Shown: positions 49,028 through 60,860 of the stretch, piece by piece
Position numbering within the stretch: the first letter of the stretch is position 1
Layout of the letters: every line of letters begins with the position of its first letter
Source of the DNA: Trema orientale
Taxonomy: Eukaryota > Streptophyta > Magnoliopsida > Rosales > Cannabaceae
Assembly: GCA_002914845.1 (NCBI GenBank)
Contig: JXTC01000025.1
Coordinates: forward strand, 1,556,947-1,620,946
DNA length: 64,000 bases
Direction of reading: 5' to 3'
Program-made: the position numbers and the translations under genes
The notes under the pieces: model-generated
What the model was told of the DNA's origin: nothing
The model's input: only the letters and a program-made list of their open reading frames with translations
Database searches by the model: none

Positions 49028-51458
49028 TTATTGACATGAAGATACACCAAAAACTCCAAGCACATTGCAAGCTACTTCCATTAACTTTCCTGCAATACCC
49101 AATTAGGTAATAACAAGTTGTAAGTCAACCCATAAGAGATAATAAATAAAAAAAATAATCCAACAACACATGCTTATAATAAATTTGAGAACATAAACAA
49201 ATAAAGCCAATGATTTTTGCAGAGTTTGGCTTACTCAAGATTGCCTTAACTGTAAAACCCACATACAAAAATCTAAGGTCAGCTAATAAAATATGCCAAA
49301 AGATTCAAAAGAAGACAGAACAAATCATGCCAGCTAATTTTTTATCATAATTGAGAATAGAATGAGTAAAGGGTGGGGAATATAATAATGCAAATTGTTC
49401 TTGTTCCTTTTTTTTTTTTCTTTCCCTTTAAGGGCATCAAAGTTTTGGTGGATGGAGAAAGAAACCAAACCACAACTCACAGCTGGGGCAAACCTGGCCT
49501 CTTTTAGGCAAAACCTGGTTTAGCGTATTATGGTCACATGGACTCGGTGGCAAATAGCCAATAAGCACATAACAGTTCAGACATTACAACACATTGGTGG
49601 GACACAACTTTTCATAGCTCAAGCAAACATTTTCCCCTCTTTTTTAATAAATCTTTTTAGCTCTTCAAAGACAAAGCCCGTGATATCATTTACTTATATT
49701 TTTTCACTTCTCACCGACCATCACTATCTCCAAGCCAAACCAGAAATTTTCGTTCTCACCATATCTTAGATTAAAGTTTTTCATTTTTTGGAATGTAGTA
49801 TTGCAAGCTTGGCATATTCTCTAAACAAGAAGATCCAAGTTTTCCACACGCTATGTTGAAAAAAAAGGCTCATCAAAGACACAATCATAAATTACTATAC
49901 CGTAAACTCTTATCTGTATTCCACCACAAGTTAACACGGATTATTAACATCAACATTGGTCTTAATCCTGGTTATATTGCTAAAACCCTTTCCACCTAAC
50001 TTAATCAAAAATCAATTAACCAAAACAAAACAAGCAAAAGATACTTAAAATAAAAAAAATAAAAAAAATAATAAAAAAAAAAAATTGATGATTGATCAGA
50101 AAGAATTAGAGCAAGACAATACCTCTTCTGGTGGGCTTGGTGGCAACCTTGACAAGAGGAGTTGATTTCTTCTCCGTCTTGGTGGGGCCCTCGTCCGGCG
50201 GGAAGAGCACCCCATCAATCCCCTGAACCGAAATCCGGCCGTCGGTATAGATATCGGGGTCGAAAAGGTACGCCGAGCCGTCGCCGTGCCCGAATTTCAC
50301 CGAGCCATCCGCCTCCTGCGCCGTGACCTTATGGGGCAGCCTCAATGTGTCGTATCGGACCTTCCCGAACCGCCTCACGGCATTGTACATGCTCTCCTCC
50401 GTTTGGTACTCCGGTATGATGTGGTAGTACACAATCTGCTCCGGCGCGCCCGGCTCGCTGAGCTGGTCCGTCGTGAGCTTCGCCAGCGCCTCGTCGTTCG
50501 GGGCTAAAACCGTAATTACGTAACCTTCCGACACCAGCCGGCCCATCTCGGTGGCCAGAGACGTCAGATTGACCAAGATATCGGCCATTTCGTTGTACCC
50601 GCCGTAATGCAGGAGGGTCTGGATGAAGTCCTTGACCTGGGCCATGCCGTCGAAGTGCCCACGTGGCCCACCTGGTCCCGGCGCCGGCGCCGGAGCTAGG
50701 GAGGGACCCGGGGCCAGAGCGTCGTAGATGGGGAGAACGGGTGGAGCCCCGGCCGGAACTGGGGCCGCCGGCTTCTTCAGCCGGTGGGTCCTGGGGTCCA
50801 CCTCCGGCGCACCCTCCGGCAACACCGCCGAGATCGACCGGAGGCTCCTCCTCCGGTTGAAATCCTCCTGCACGGAGCGCGGGATGAGCAGCCTCTCGAT
50901 GCCGTGGATCACACCGTCGGGGCGGACCACGTCGTCGGGTCGGACTATCTCGGCCGACCCGACGGTCTTCTCGCCGGACCCTTTGCTGCCCAGATGCACG
51001 CGCTCGTTCCCGAGCGTGTGGTGGTGGACCGGGCCGGACCCGGGCCACTCGCTGGACCCGATTCGCTGGGGGATAATGTGGAACATGAGGAGAGTCTGGA
51101 GAGACTTGAGGTTCCCGGGCTCGAGCAAGAACCGCTTGAACTCCGGGTCGAGCTGGCGCTCCAGGGCCTCGTTCCTGGGGGCGAAAATGGTGATGTTGTG
51201 CTTGCCCACGGCCTCTTCGAGGGTCTGTAACAGAAGGGCCTTCTCCACTAACTCGGCCAACTCAGTGTAGTGCGAGTCGAGAAGCGCGACCAGGACCGAG
51301 TTGGAATTAATCTGGCCAGAGGAGGAGGAGGAGGAAGAAGAAGACGATTTCTGAGGTGGGTTTTTGGGCAATGCGGCTATGGAGTCGGAAAACGAGGAGA
51401 AGAAGAGGAGGAGTAAGAAGAAGGAGACGCCATAGACGCGAGGCTCCATGGCGCTCAA
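49028..51458 (-). CDS. Fasciclin-like arabinogalactan protein, FLA15-18 group
   Basis: Two minus-strand exons. Exon 1 (51458-50123) ends AGAAGAG|GTATTG. Exon 2 (49089-49028) begins ATTGCAG|GA and encodes GKLMEVACNVLGVFGVSSCQ before the stop, matching the conserved family C-terminus. Stopping inside the intron would give a false tail GIVLL. Product 465 residues; the Met at 51449 (MEPRVYG) aligns better with relatives than the one at 51458. A signal peptide (FFLLLLFFSSFSDSIAA) precedes two FAS1 domains, about 50-190 (HNITIFAPRNEAL; LLMFHIIP) and about 270-415 (VITVLAPNDEAL; IVYYHIIPEY). Between them is an arabinogalactan-type Pro/Ala stretch (APGPSLAPAPAPGPGG). No GPI signal is seen, as usual for this group. 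Such proteins act in cell-wall organisation and adhesion. The exon is far more GC-rich than its surroundings. Confidence 0.95.
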
Positions 51459-51800
51459 AGAAGAAGAAAAAAAAAAAAAATGGGTTTTGGGGAGTGTTTG
51501 GAGGGAAGGAAAATGGATATAGAGAGAGAAAGAAAGAAAGGGTTTTTCTTTTACTTTCTCTTATGGGAGAGAGAGAGCAAAGCGAAGAGAGAGTGGAGAG
51601 GAAGTGATGGTATTAAGAGCTTGGGAAAGTTAGAGAGAGAAAAAATGGAGGAAGAAGACGACTTTTTTAGAGAGAGAGAGAGAGAGAGAGAGACTGTGTT
51701 GTGTGTTAGTGAACTCGGGACAGTCTGGAAGTGGGGACCACACGGCGGCTTGGTTCTTTTTCTTGGGCTGGTTTTGGCTTGGCTTTTCTGAGCCGGGTCG
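51459..51800 (-). promoter_or_regulatory. FLA leader and proximal promoter, GA-rich
   Basis: On the plus strand this holds (GA)n runs (about 51520-51560, 51640 and 51670-51693), which on the coding strand form CT-rich leader sequence typical of highly expressed plant genes. Plus-strand open frames here are artefacts of this composition. Confidence 0.5.
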
Positions 51801-54800
51801 AACCGAACCGGTTTTTCTTTTTATTCTTCTTTTTCAGAGGAAAATTATAAATAAAAATTAAAAAAAAAAAAAGATTTATTGGCTTACTTAGACTCCACCG
51901 CTATGTATATATGTGTCAATTTTACCAACTTTGAAGGCTATTTATATATTTGGGAAAAAAAAAAAGAAAGAAGATGGAAGGTTGTTAGAAAGAGGGGAAA
52001 GGGATTTTCTTTTTTTTTAACCAAAAAGAAAAATTAGGGATAGAAGGTAGGAAGTGCTTTCTAGAAATTTTAGAAAGAGAGAGAGGGGGAAAAAGTTCAG
52101 AGGGTTGTAAAGAGTTTTCTTTTTTTTTTTTCCTACTTTTATAGGTGATACAACTACTATTTTAGAGTGGCGAAGGAATTTTTAGAAAATTTAAAATATA
52201 ACCTATTTAAAAAACATTTTAATGGTATTTTAAATATATTTAGCTTTTCATTTTGAATAATGGTATGCTCGCATATTTGAGTAATATAGCCTTCAAATTT
52301 AATTCTCAATTTCATTTTTTACCTATGTTGTTCGGGATTTTTCTTGGGCCATGTTTTTTATTCTTTCCCACTTTTCTTTTTTCCGAATCTTGCAAAGCTC
52401 AAACATAATGTCATGAAATTGTTAAATACATAAATGTTTATTTATTAATTTCCAACAAAGAAAATGATGACGATAATATATTCTTACAGATAAATAATAT
52501 ATTAGTAGAGACAAAAATAGAATATAAAAATTTACAAAACATGGTAGAAAAATTTTATTATTATGAAAAAGAATACACGGAGACTCTAGAGAGAGTGGAG
52601 TCCAAGCAAAGCTGCGGAGCCGAGCCGAGCCGAGCTGTAAACACAGCAGGTGGAGCCGAAAGGCAAGCTGTCGGTGTCTGACAAATTGACAATGAACAAA
52701 TGACCTCAGTTCTACGCTAAGCTACAAAAATTGTTCAAAAATAAATAAAAGTAAAAATAAAAAATAAAAAGGAACAACTTTCACACGTGCCATTGAATCG
52801 CGCGTGTGAAGCACGAACGTGGTCTTTTCGATTTGGGCTTTTATTTAATCCAAAACGGTGACGTTTTGCCCGCTGGTAGATAGTTTGTCACCCTCAGACT
52901 CAGAAGCTTCAGCTGACTTTCTTTGATTTTGTTTTCTTCTTTTTTTTTTTTAATTACTTAATTTGTTTTGAAAATATTAATTATTTTTTTGCTATATTTT
53001 CACCAAGATTTAAGAGCCTCTTGATTGCTAAAATAATCTCATTTTGTATTATATTATAGTTTTTATTTAAAGAAAAATGTTAAAATCTCAAATTAGCATT
53101 TTTGTAAAACTAGTACATCAATAACTAAGTATGGCACAATGGAAACTCATTGTAGAGCAACCCTATTTAGGGTTTAGGATTTTGAATTTCAACATTTTGT
53201 GAGTAACATGTAAAACAATATGATTAAAACTACGATCTAAGAATGTGACATTGTAACAGCTAAGGTCCTATTACTTAACAAAATAACATATTAACTGTTT
53301 GTTATATAAACAAGTGTAATGTTTAAAACTACTTAGGCCTTCTAGCATTTTTACTTTCTTAAGATTAGTAAAAGCTTTTTTTTTTCCTTTTTTTTGCATT
53401 TTATTTTTAATTATATGTGTTTTATACTTTTCCTATCACAACAAAAAATTTTTTAAACCTTCCTAGCTTTACAAAAAGCACACTTTAGTGATTGGTCCCA
53501 AGATGATATTCCAACAGAATCTCTAATGGTTAAAAAGGGGTTTTTTTTTTTTTTTTACCCAAAAAAAAGAGGTTTTTTTAAATTAAAAAAAATCTTTAAA
53601 CAAAATGTAAAACTATTGCGTGCAGCACTTTTTGGTCAAATTCAGCTTGCTAAAGTCGTGGTTTTTAACATTTCAAAATACCAAAATAATTTTAGGCTAA
53701 TAATTAGGAATTATTTATTATACTTGTTCAATGCACTATACGGACATATGATATGAATATATTTATATGGACGAAAATAAATACAATAAATGGTGCGTCT
53801 CTGTCTGATATAATATTATTTATTTTGTATCCGTAGCAGTTGTTCCAATGTTGCTGACATAATTTGACAATAGATTATTAAAACGTTGTGACTTAATAGT
53901 TGCATTTATATCGAGTTGTATTTCTATATAAAGATTTAAAAATACAATCACGTTGATTTGATAAAATCTTAAAGTAAAATACTACCTTAATTAGATTTCT
54001 TAATTTGCAATCTTTTTGCAAGTTTATTATTTGGTAAAAAATTTAAAATAAATTTAAATTTGAACAAAAAAAGTATCACATGCTCTTTGTTTATTTTTCT
54101 TCCCCCTCTTTTTCGAATTGCGATTGATTTCTTTGGATTAAAAAACTTGCTATTAAAGCCCTTATTCTTCTCTTGGGTGAATGACATTTAACACTTTTAA
54201 TATAAATATTTTATGTGAATTTTCATGCATAATATGCAATTAGTATATTTTCTTCATGTCGATACCACTATATATGAACTCATATCATATATTAAAAAAA
54301 AAAAAACTTGAGAGTTTCACAGATTCCGAAGAGATATTTTGTGATTTATTAATGAGTTGCTAGCTACTTTTTTATTTGAAGCATGGAATTCTCTCGAATT
54401 TATTTTAAATTAATTAAATTAGTCGGAGTAGCCCTACACTTAGAAAATGCAAAAATATATACCTATATTAGAGGCGTTTTTTCTTTTGAAAGCATATGTG
54501 TTTGTTCAATGTTCATACATTTATAATTGTATGTAATAATTTTAATTATGTGCTTCATTATATGTGAGAGACAAATGTTCCTTTAACTTGGTCTTGGTGG
54601 ATTTTTTAAAAGCTAGAATATAATCAATGGGGAGAAAGAGAATCCGGTTGGTAGTGGGTATTATTCCCAAAAAAAAACAAAAGCAATAAAATAGCACCCA
54701 TTAAAATGATGTCACGTTTTGTTAATTTTTTAAAAAAATTTGTTTAGTTTAACCCCTCCCCCCAAAAAGAAAAAAAGGAAAAAAGGGAAAGAAAAAGAAA

Positions 54801-55344
54801 AAGTATTATTGGACAAAAACATGTGACAAATATTTCTTGTTACGAATTAAATCTGAAACCCTTTGAACTTTCAAAGTTGATGCTTATACTTTTAAGGCCG
54901 ATTCACTTAGCACTCTATTTAGAAAAATAAAGGACACGAAAAAAAAAATTTTGATCTTTGAAATTAAGTAAAATATTTAGAACCAAACATATACATTTTC
55001 AAAAATGTCATTTCGAATAAGAATAGCATTAGCATCACTCTCATATCTCAATATCATAATTTTCTTTTTCCTAAGATATCGAACTATGACTGAAGAAAAG
55101 AAAAGAAAAGGAAAAAAAATATTATTTTAACATGAAGTGAAATATTTAGAACCAACCATATAAATTCAGAAAACATAATTTCAGATAAGAAGAGTACTCT
55201 CGCTCATCTCGATATGTGATGTGCAGATTCTACTAAAATATATCATAATTTGACAATATAACAATCATAATTAGAATCAATTTGTCATAGACACATGAAA
55301 ATATAAAAAAGAGAGAAAGTCATTCTTCGAGTAATCAATTATAC
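51801..55344. other. 3.5-kb intergenic DNA
   Basis: No gene is supported. A GC-richer island at 52590-52880 has a GAGCC(GAGCC)n run (about 52617-52637), an inverted repeat TTCACACGTGC / GCGCGTGTGAA (52780-52790 and 52800-52810) and AAAACGGTGACGTTTTG (about 52853). This could be the promoter side of a lost or unassembled gene. The remainder is AT-rich with A and T runs. Confidence 0.35.
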
Positions 55345-55505
55345 AAGTTCAAGTGGTTGCCTGCTCATACCAGTAGTAAGTTAATAACCACACTCCTTTC
55401 TAACTAATATGAAGAGGTTCGAATCTCTAAATGAAGATATATATACGAGTTCAAAAACATTCTCTTTCGGTACAAAACTACAAATTGTAATACACAACAT
55501 AAATT
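55345..55505 (+). mobile_element. Possible tRNA-derived SINE relic
   Basis: AGTGGTTGCCTGCTC (A-box-like) is followed about 65 bases later by GAGGTTCGAATCTC, a good B box, as in tRNA-derived SINEs. No target duplication or clear tail was found, and the sequence does not fold into a whole tRNA. Confidence 0.3.
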
Positions 55506-56037
55506 CCCTCGAAATTTAGCCAAGGTGAAATTTTTCTTAAAAAATGAGAGCTTTAATGCTTAATGGTAAAATCCACGTGTTTGTGCATTTGTGAGCATGT
55601 TTTGTCGGCTTCAAGTCACAAGAGGGGTTGTTTGGTAATGGAGAGATTTATATATTATAAGCTAATTGAGAACCAAACAAGAAAGAGGGATGCCAAGTAA
55701 AAGAAATACAACTTGGGATCCGAAAGTTTCATAACTATTATTAAATGGGTCGGTGGAGGCCCCACTTGTGAACCTAGCTGGAAGATTGAGAGAAGATATT
55801 AGATAACACGTCTTTGAAACCACTGACATCCGATTATCTTTTGTCCTGATGACGTAATCTTCTTTGATGGGTCCCCCTTACCTTTCCCAGAGGTTACTTC
55901 GAATCACGTTTTTGATGCATTTGCCTAACCCCGGCCCCTTTGACCGAGCCCATAGTGAGGCCCAATCTAGTAGGACATTTGCGCTTAGATTGGGCTTCTT
56001 GGCCCATTTTAGACTCAACAAGCCGACAACGGCAGGA
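55506..56037. other. Intergenic DNA with a repeated 28-bp word
   Basis: The word TTGGCCCATTTTAGACTCAA at about 55999 recurs at 59542 (TTGGCCCATTTTAGATGCAA), together with GAGGCC words, on the two sides of the large nested element. The open frame at 55864-56136 runs into the transposon and is not a gene. Confidence 0.45.
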
Positions 56038-56480
56038 AAAGGACATGAGAAATTGACGTGGATAATTCAATTTTGCAACAAAATGACATTTTTAGTTCAG
56101 TTTTTCAAAATGACATTTTTAATACTCTCTAAGTAACAAAAAGACTAAAATACCCTTGACTTGACTGGTCCTTGTCAGAGCTTTTGAGCTCTATTTTTCC
56201 TTCGTTTTTTGTTAATTTGAAAAACATACTGGGGAAGTAGAAGAGAACCGCCATGCAGGAATAAAGTAGCAAGTTCTCTATTATTTGTTACTATTTGTCA
56301 CAAATGTATGACTCTAAATCATACTAAAATATAATGTATGTAGAAATATAAATTCTGTGACTAAACATACCAAGATGAATTATGAGGCATGTTCTCTATT
56401 ATTTTTTACTGTTATTTGTTACTATCCGTCGTAAATGTATGACTCTAAGTCACATTAATATATAAATATCTCAAACAAGA

Positions 56481-56849
56481 TGTAACATCCCCTAATTTCA
56501 CACACGTACCTAATAATATTTGAGTAAATATTTAGTGAAATCGTGAGACGCAACTGGACTTAGAATTAATAAAGAAAAAAAAAAAGAGAATTAAGGCTTT
56601 TTAAACTTTGTAGAAGTATAAGAAAAGCTCCGCTCATAATTATATATATAGTGTAACATATATATGTATATACATACATATTTATATATATATAGTATGC
56701 CTCTCAAAAAGTCATATATAATATACACACTCAACATTAGACGCATATAAATGACACTAATAAATAAAAATATATGTGATGCTAGAATGTTATTGTTGGT
56801 TCTTTAATTATGTAAGGAGTTGGGTGTCAAAGAAATTCAGGATATCACA
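56481..56849. repeat. LTR 1 of the TRIM-like element
   Basis: 369 bp with TG...CA ends. It matches 57056-57239 plus 57778-57995, sharing for example CCCCTAATTTCACACAC, GGACTTAGAATTAATAAA-like and CTCTCAAAAAGTCATA words. Confidence 0.8.
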
Positions 56850-57239
56850 ATTCTCACCTCCTAATAAAAATTTCGTCCTATAAATTTGCTTACCAAATAG
56901 TTCAAGATGCTGCTCACGAAATACAATCATAAAACAATAATCAATATCAAAATAGATAGTAAACACTTACAGAGGAGTGAGACTCTCTTTCTTTCTAGAC
57001 GTGTGTATATAAGTGGACTTTAGAATCGTCTTAAAACTCAAAAACTGATACAAATTGTAACATCCCCTAATTTCACACACATACGTAAGGATATTTGAGT
57101 AAATACTTAGTAAAATAAGGAGATACTACTCGACTTAGAATTAATAAAATAATGAAGAACTAAGACTTTTTAAGCTTTGTAGAAGTATAAAAAAAAAAAT
57201 CCACAAAAAAAAAATCCACTCATAATTATACATATAGCG

Positions 57240-57777
57240 CAGGAGTGGTAATTATACCTGCCAACCTGTTTACCTACAGGTACCTGACCCTGATAGGGCG
57301 AGTGATACCCGACTATTCGGGTAAACAGCACGAGTACGGGTACGAATTGAAAAAGTCGATCTGAATACAGGACGGGTACGGGTATAGGGGTACCCACCCC
57401 ACATACCCGACCCTATTAATTATATATATAAATATAAAAAAATATATAATAAGTATATATATAATTTATGTAAAATACACATAAATAAATATATACATAT
57501 AAAAATTAGATTGTATTATTGACGTATTATTCATTGTAGCATATGATATTGTCATTAGATTTTTTTCTCTTTAAATTCATATTTATTTTTTATTTTTCAA
57601 ATTATTCAAAATAAATTTTTTACCGAGTATGAGTACCAACCTACCTGTGCGGGTAATACCCGAACCTTCATTGCCAACTTAAATGGGTAAACGAGGTGGG
57701 TATGGATATGATTTTTCTCTACGAGTATGGGGGTGAGATAGCTATATCCGCCCTGAACCCGACCCGTTGCCATCATG
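57240..57777. mobile_element. hAT-like non-autonomous element in LTR 2
   Basis: A 538-bp insert splitting the second LTR. Its left end CAGGAGTGGTAATTA and right end (reverse complement CATGATGGCAACGGG) resemble hAT termini. Both ends continue into GGGTAC/ACCCGAC-rich sequence typical of dispersed plant repeats. The flanks ATATAGCG and AATTAGTG agree at 5 of 8 positions, a weak candidate for the 8-bp duplication of hAT elements. The insertion itself is certain because LTR 1 lacks it. Confidence 0.65.
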
Positions 57778-59382
57778 AATTAGTGTAACATAAATACACA
57801 CATACACACATATAGTGGGTCTCTCAAAAAGTCATACATAACATAGACACTCAAAATTATATGCACATTCCCCTAAAAAAAATTATACGCACATAAATGA
57901 CACTAATATATAAAAATAAATGTGATGCTAGTATGCTACTGTTGGCTCTTTAATTATATGAAGTGTTGGGTCTCAAGGAAATTCAAGATATCACACAAGA
58001 TGCATACATTCAATAAAAGTTTATTATAAAATGAAAATCGATTACAGATTACCAAATCATCCATTGAGTCTTAATTACTGAAGAGTAAAAATATAGCAAC
58101 AAAAATACATTACTATTGTTATTAACCTGTGACTATCACAAATTTTAAAACAACACAACATTAATCACACATGGCTTCTATAATGATTTCTTGGTCCATG
58201 ATTGGTTGTACGTAATGGGATCTAGAACGATTTCATGGTCTATGATTGGTTGTACGTAATGGGATCGGATTCTTGCAAGTGTACATATTGTACCCACTTT
58301 ATTGTTATCCCACCTACCATTGTAATTCAGGAAAACAGTAATACTGTTCATGTCTTAAAAAAAAAAAAAAAAGAAATACAGATCTACAATTAAATAAAAA
58401 ATTATGTAACTAGATCTCACAATGTTAGTTACGATGTAAAAGAAATTGTAACCGTGACTCTCACAATTGTGATAAATAGTCCCAAAATTTTGAATACTTC
58501 TAATCACAATGTTATTAAAATAGGATGCCATACTGTGATAATTTATCATAAAATACTGATAAGCAGCTACACAGATATTAATGTTGTCACATATATATTT
58601 TTGTACCCCATGATCAAATATACATTTGACCTAAATTTGGAAGGAAAAAATATGTTTATCTATTATACTCAGTATTTTGACACATTGTCACATAAATTTT
58701 AACAGTAAGTGACACAAGTTGTGACTTTCAATATATACTTGACAAAAATTTTAAACAAATAAGTTTTTAATCATCTTAATCACTAGATCCATAACATATG
58801 ACCTTATACAATTATTATCTCCTTAGTTTTTAACCCCCAAATAAGAATAGACCTAAAACAAAACGAAAACATTCCTTCTTCCTCAAACAAATTACGAAGA
58901 ATAAATCTAACTCAAAACAAACGGCAGATCGGAGGCAATAGACAGTAATAAATTGAAGAAACTTGTATCTGAACCAGAAAGAGATAGACGAAGGAGAATG
59001 GAGCTATGGTGGTGGACGGAGGTCAGCAGATCTAGGATGGGCAAGAGAGAGGGGGAGAGAGAGAGAGAGAGAGAGCTAGCTGAGCATTTTGTGGAATTAA
59101 AAATGTGTAGCTTTAGAACCAAAAGAAAAGATTCTTTTAGTTGCAGCTACTATACATTTTAGGAGGGAAAATAGTGGAAGAAATAGAGAAAATGATGGAA
59201 AATTGGTCAACTCTTGACTTAAAAGGCAATAAGTGTCATAAGGGTTTTTTTGGAACACCATTTTTTGTGTCTCCAAAATTCTAGTACAAAAGTCATTTTT
59301 TACTACAACAAAAGTTATTTTGAAAAAGTGAACTAAAAAAAGTCATTTTCGCACAGAATTGAACTATTTAAATCAATTTCCC

Positions 59383-59550
59383 AAAGGACAAATAGGACTA
59401 ATTTGGGCCAAAATAATTTTTTTATTTTTTTTAAATAACATTTTTAAGAGAGTCAATAACGTCTTAACATACAATCAAGAACCTCTTGATCATGAAAAAA
59501 AAAAACTATTATTTAGGACCTTTTTATGGTCAAGAACTTTTTGGCCCATT
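59383..59550. mobile_element. Partial M2-type element beside M3
   Basis: AAAGGACAAATAGGACTAATTT and the following GGGCCAAAATAATTT match the M2 left end, and ATGGTCAAGAACTTTTTGG matches its interior. The right terminal repeat is missing. M3 appears to have landed in its left terminal repeat, because the words before M3 (GGCAGGAAAAGGACA) continue the M2 end. Confidence 0.55.
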
Positions 59551-60388
59551 TTAGATGCAACAAGCCCATAGCGAGGCCTAAGCCCATATGCTATAATATC
59601 GTATCGATCCATTATAGCATGACACTATAATAGGTTTGCCCAGGTCCACATACATTGACGGATTAGGCCTACAACATCGTTGCTTGCAGGCCGACGTGAA
59701 CCAATGGGGTGAAATTTACACTTTGTTTTTTTTTTTTGTTGTTGGTTCTTATATTTCACCAATACCCAGCGTTTTTCATTTTATTAGTTTCGTACATGTT
59801 TTTAAGCTATACATTTTTTTTTTATGTAAGATACGTGTGGTATAGATTATAATGGTAAAATGTGCACTAGCTTTTGAGTATAATTTTTATATTTGAAATG
59901 TTATATCGTGGTATGTGGTATAAAATACCGGTAGTGTACACTTCTCCAAATGCTTTAAAAATAGTTTTTAAAACTTTTTTTTTTCAATTAAAATTAAAAG
60001 TGTGTATGTGTGTAAATGTGCTTGAAAAAACGAGTATTTATGCACTCTTCCCAACAAACTATGAAAACATGACGGGATCAGTTATCTTGCCTAACCCTTC
60101 TTGGCCGACCTCTTTTTTTTTTTTTAATTTATAATTTCGTTTTAAAAATAATTTTAATGACTGTTCGAGTCTTTTTAATGAAATGGTCTGCCCTGATCAA
60201 GGCTGAACCTGGCTCGTGATAGAGCCAAAATGGGTTCTTATGTCAAAATAATCAAATTTTGGGCTCATTTTAAGTAAATATCTATTTTTTAAATATTGTG
60301 GCAAAATGATCAATGTATCAGTTTATATACTAAGTGTAAATATGATAACTCAGTATAAAAACTAATATAATTACTACATAAATTTAAA
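59551..60388. other. Intergenic DNA, nothing recognised
   Basis: AT-rich sequence with T runs. The small open frames here have no recognised similarity. Confidence 0.4.
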
Positions 60389-60629
60389 GGTTGCCAATCC
60401 AGTAGATATTTTTTTTTTACCTATGTATAGGTATTTTTTTTTTAGCCATTAGATCATAATCTAATGGTGATCCAATGTCTAAAATGAGATGCATGAAAAG
60501 ACGTGCATCATTAATGCTTTTTCTCTCTCCTATTTTTTAATATGAAAAAATGTGCAAAAAAAATTTCCATTGGCCAAATTGATACCTATGCATAGGTAAA
60601 AAAAAAAAATACCTACTGGATTGGTGCCC
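60389..60629. mobile_element. Mutator-type MITE, family M1 copy 2
   Basis: 241 bp, closely matching 29458-29700 along its whole length. Ends are GGTTGCCAATCCAGTAG and CTACTGGATTGGTGCCC with inverted repeats of about 45 bp. A perfect 9-bp target duplication AAATTTAAA flanks it (60380-60388 and 60630-60638). Confidence 0.93.
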
Positions 60630-60860
60630 AAATTTAAAACTAGTATATAAGTAGATATACTAAGTGTAAAAATACATATATTATGCTACTTAACTTTAAA
60701 AAAAGAAAAATGGACATTCATTGAAATAGAGTGTAAAAAAAAAAAGGACACACACTGTAATTTTCCTAATGGAAAAGATAGGTTGGCCAAGCACTTGCGT
60801 AGCCCACAAAATAACGTGCGGGTTGGGCCAGTCTCATTGTGGGCCTATGGGAAATGACTT

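Larger units (their letters stand above)
56481..57995. mobile_element. Small LTR-bearing element (TRIM-like) inside M3
   Basis: Two direct repeats begin TGTAACATCC and end GATATCACA (56481-56849 and 57056-57995) and flank a 206-bp interior. The outer flanks carry the same 5-bp word, CAAGA (56476-56480 and 57996-58000), a perfect target duplication as left by retroviral-type integration. The second repeat is longer only because a hAT-like element sits in it. The interior has no coding region, so this is a miniature, non-autonomous element of the TRIM kind. The two LTRs have clearly diverged, so it is an old fossil. A clear tRNA primer site was not identified. Confidence 0.8.
56047..59382. mobile_element. 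Mutator-type fold-back element M3, 3.3 kb, with nested insert
   Basis: The left end GAGAAATTGACGTGGATAAT is inverted at the right end (reverse complement GGGAAATTGATTTAAATAGT). Similarity continues for about 80 bp through TTCAATT, AAAATGAC, TTTTAGTTCA and TTTTTCAAAAT words. The flanks AAAGGACAT (56038-56046) and AAAGGACAA (59383-59391) are a 9-bp target duplication with one difference. No transposase is visible. It has itself been hit by the LTR-type element at 56481-57995. A short tandem duplication (CATGATTGGTTGTACGTAAT word, about 58197 and 58241) lies in its right half. Related to 62321-62604. Confidence 0.75.

Noticed and set aside
50286-51270. Long open frames on both strands overlapping the FLA exon (including a 239-codon minus-strand frame)
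   Set aside because: They are other-frame readings of a GC-rich coding exon. Only the frame with two FAS1 domains and a signal peptide makes sense.
58907-59162. Possible small gene with an Arg/Glu-rich frame in the right part of the M3 element
   Set aside because: It rests on a (GA)n run inside a transposon and shows no conserved motif.
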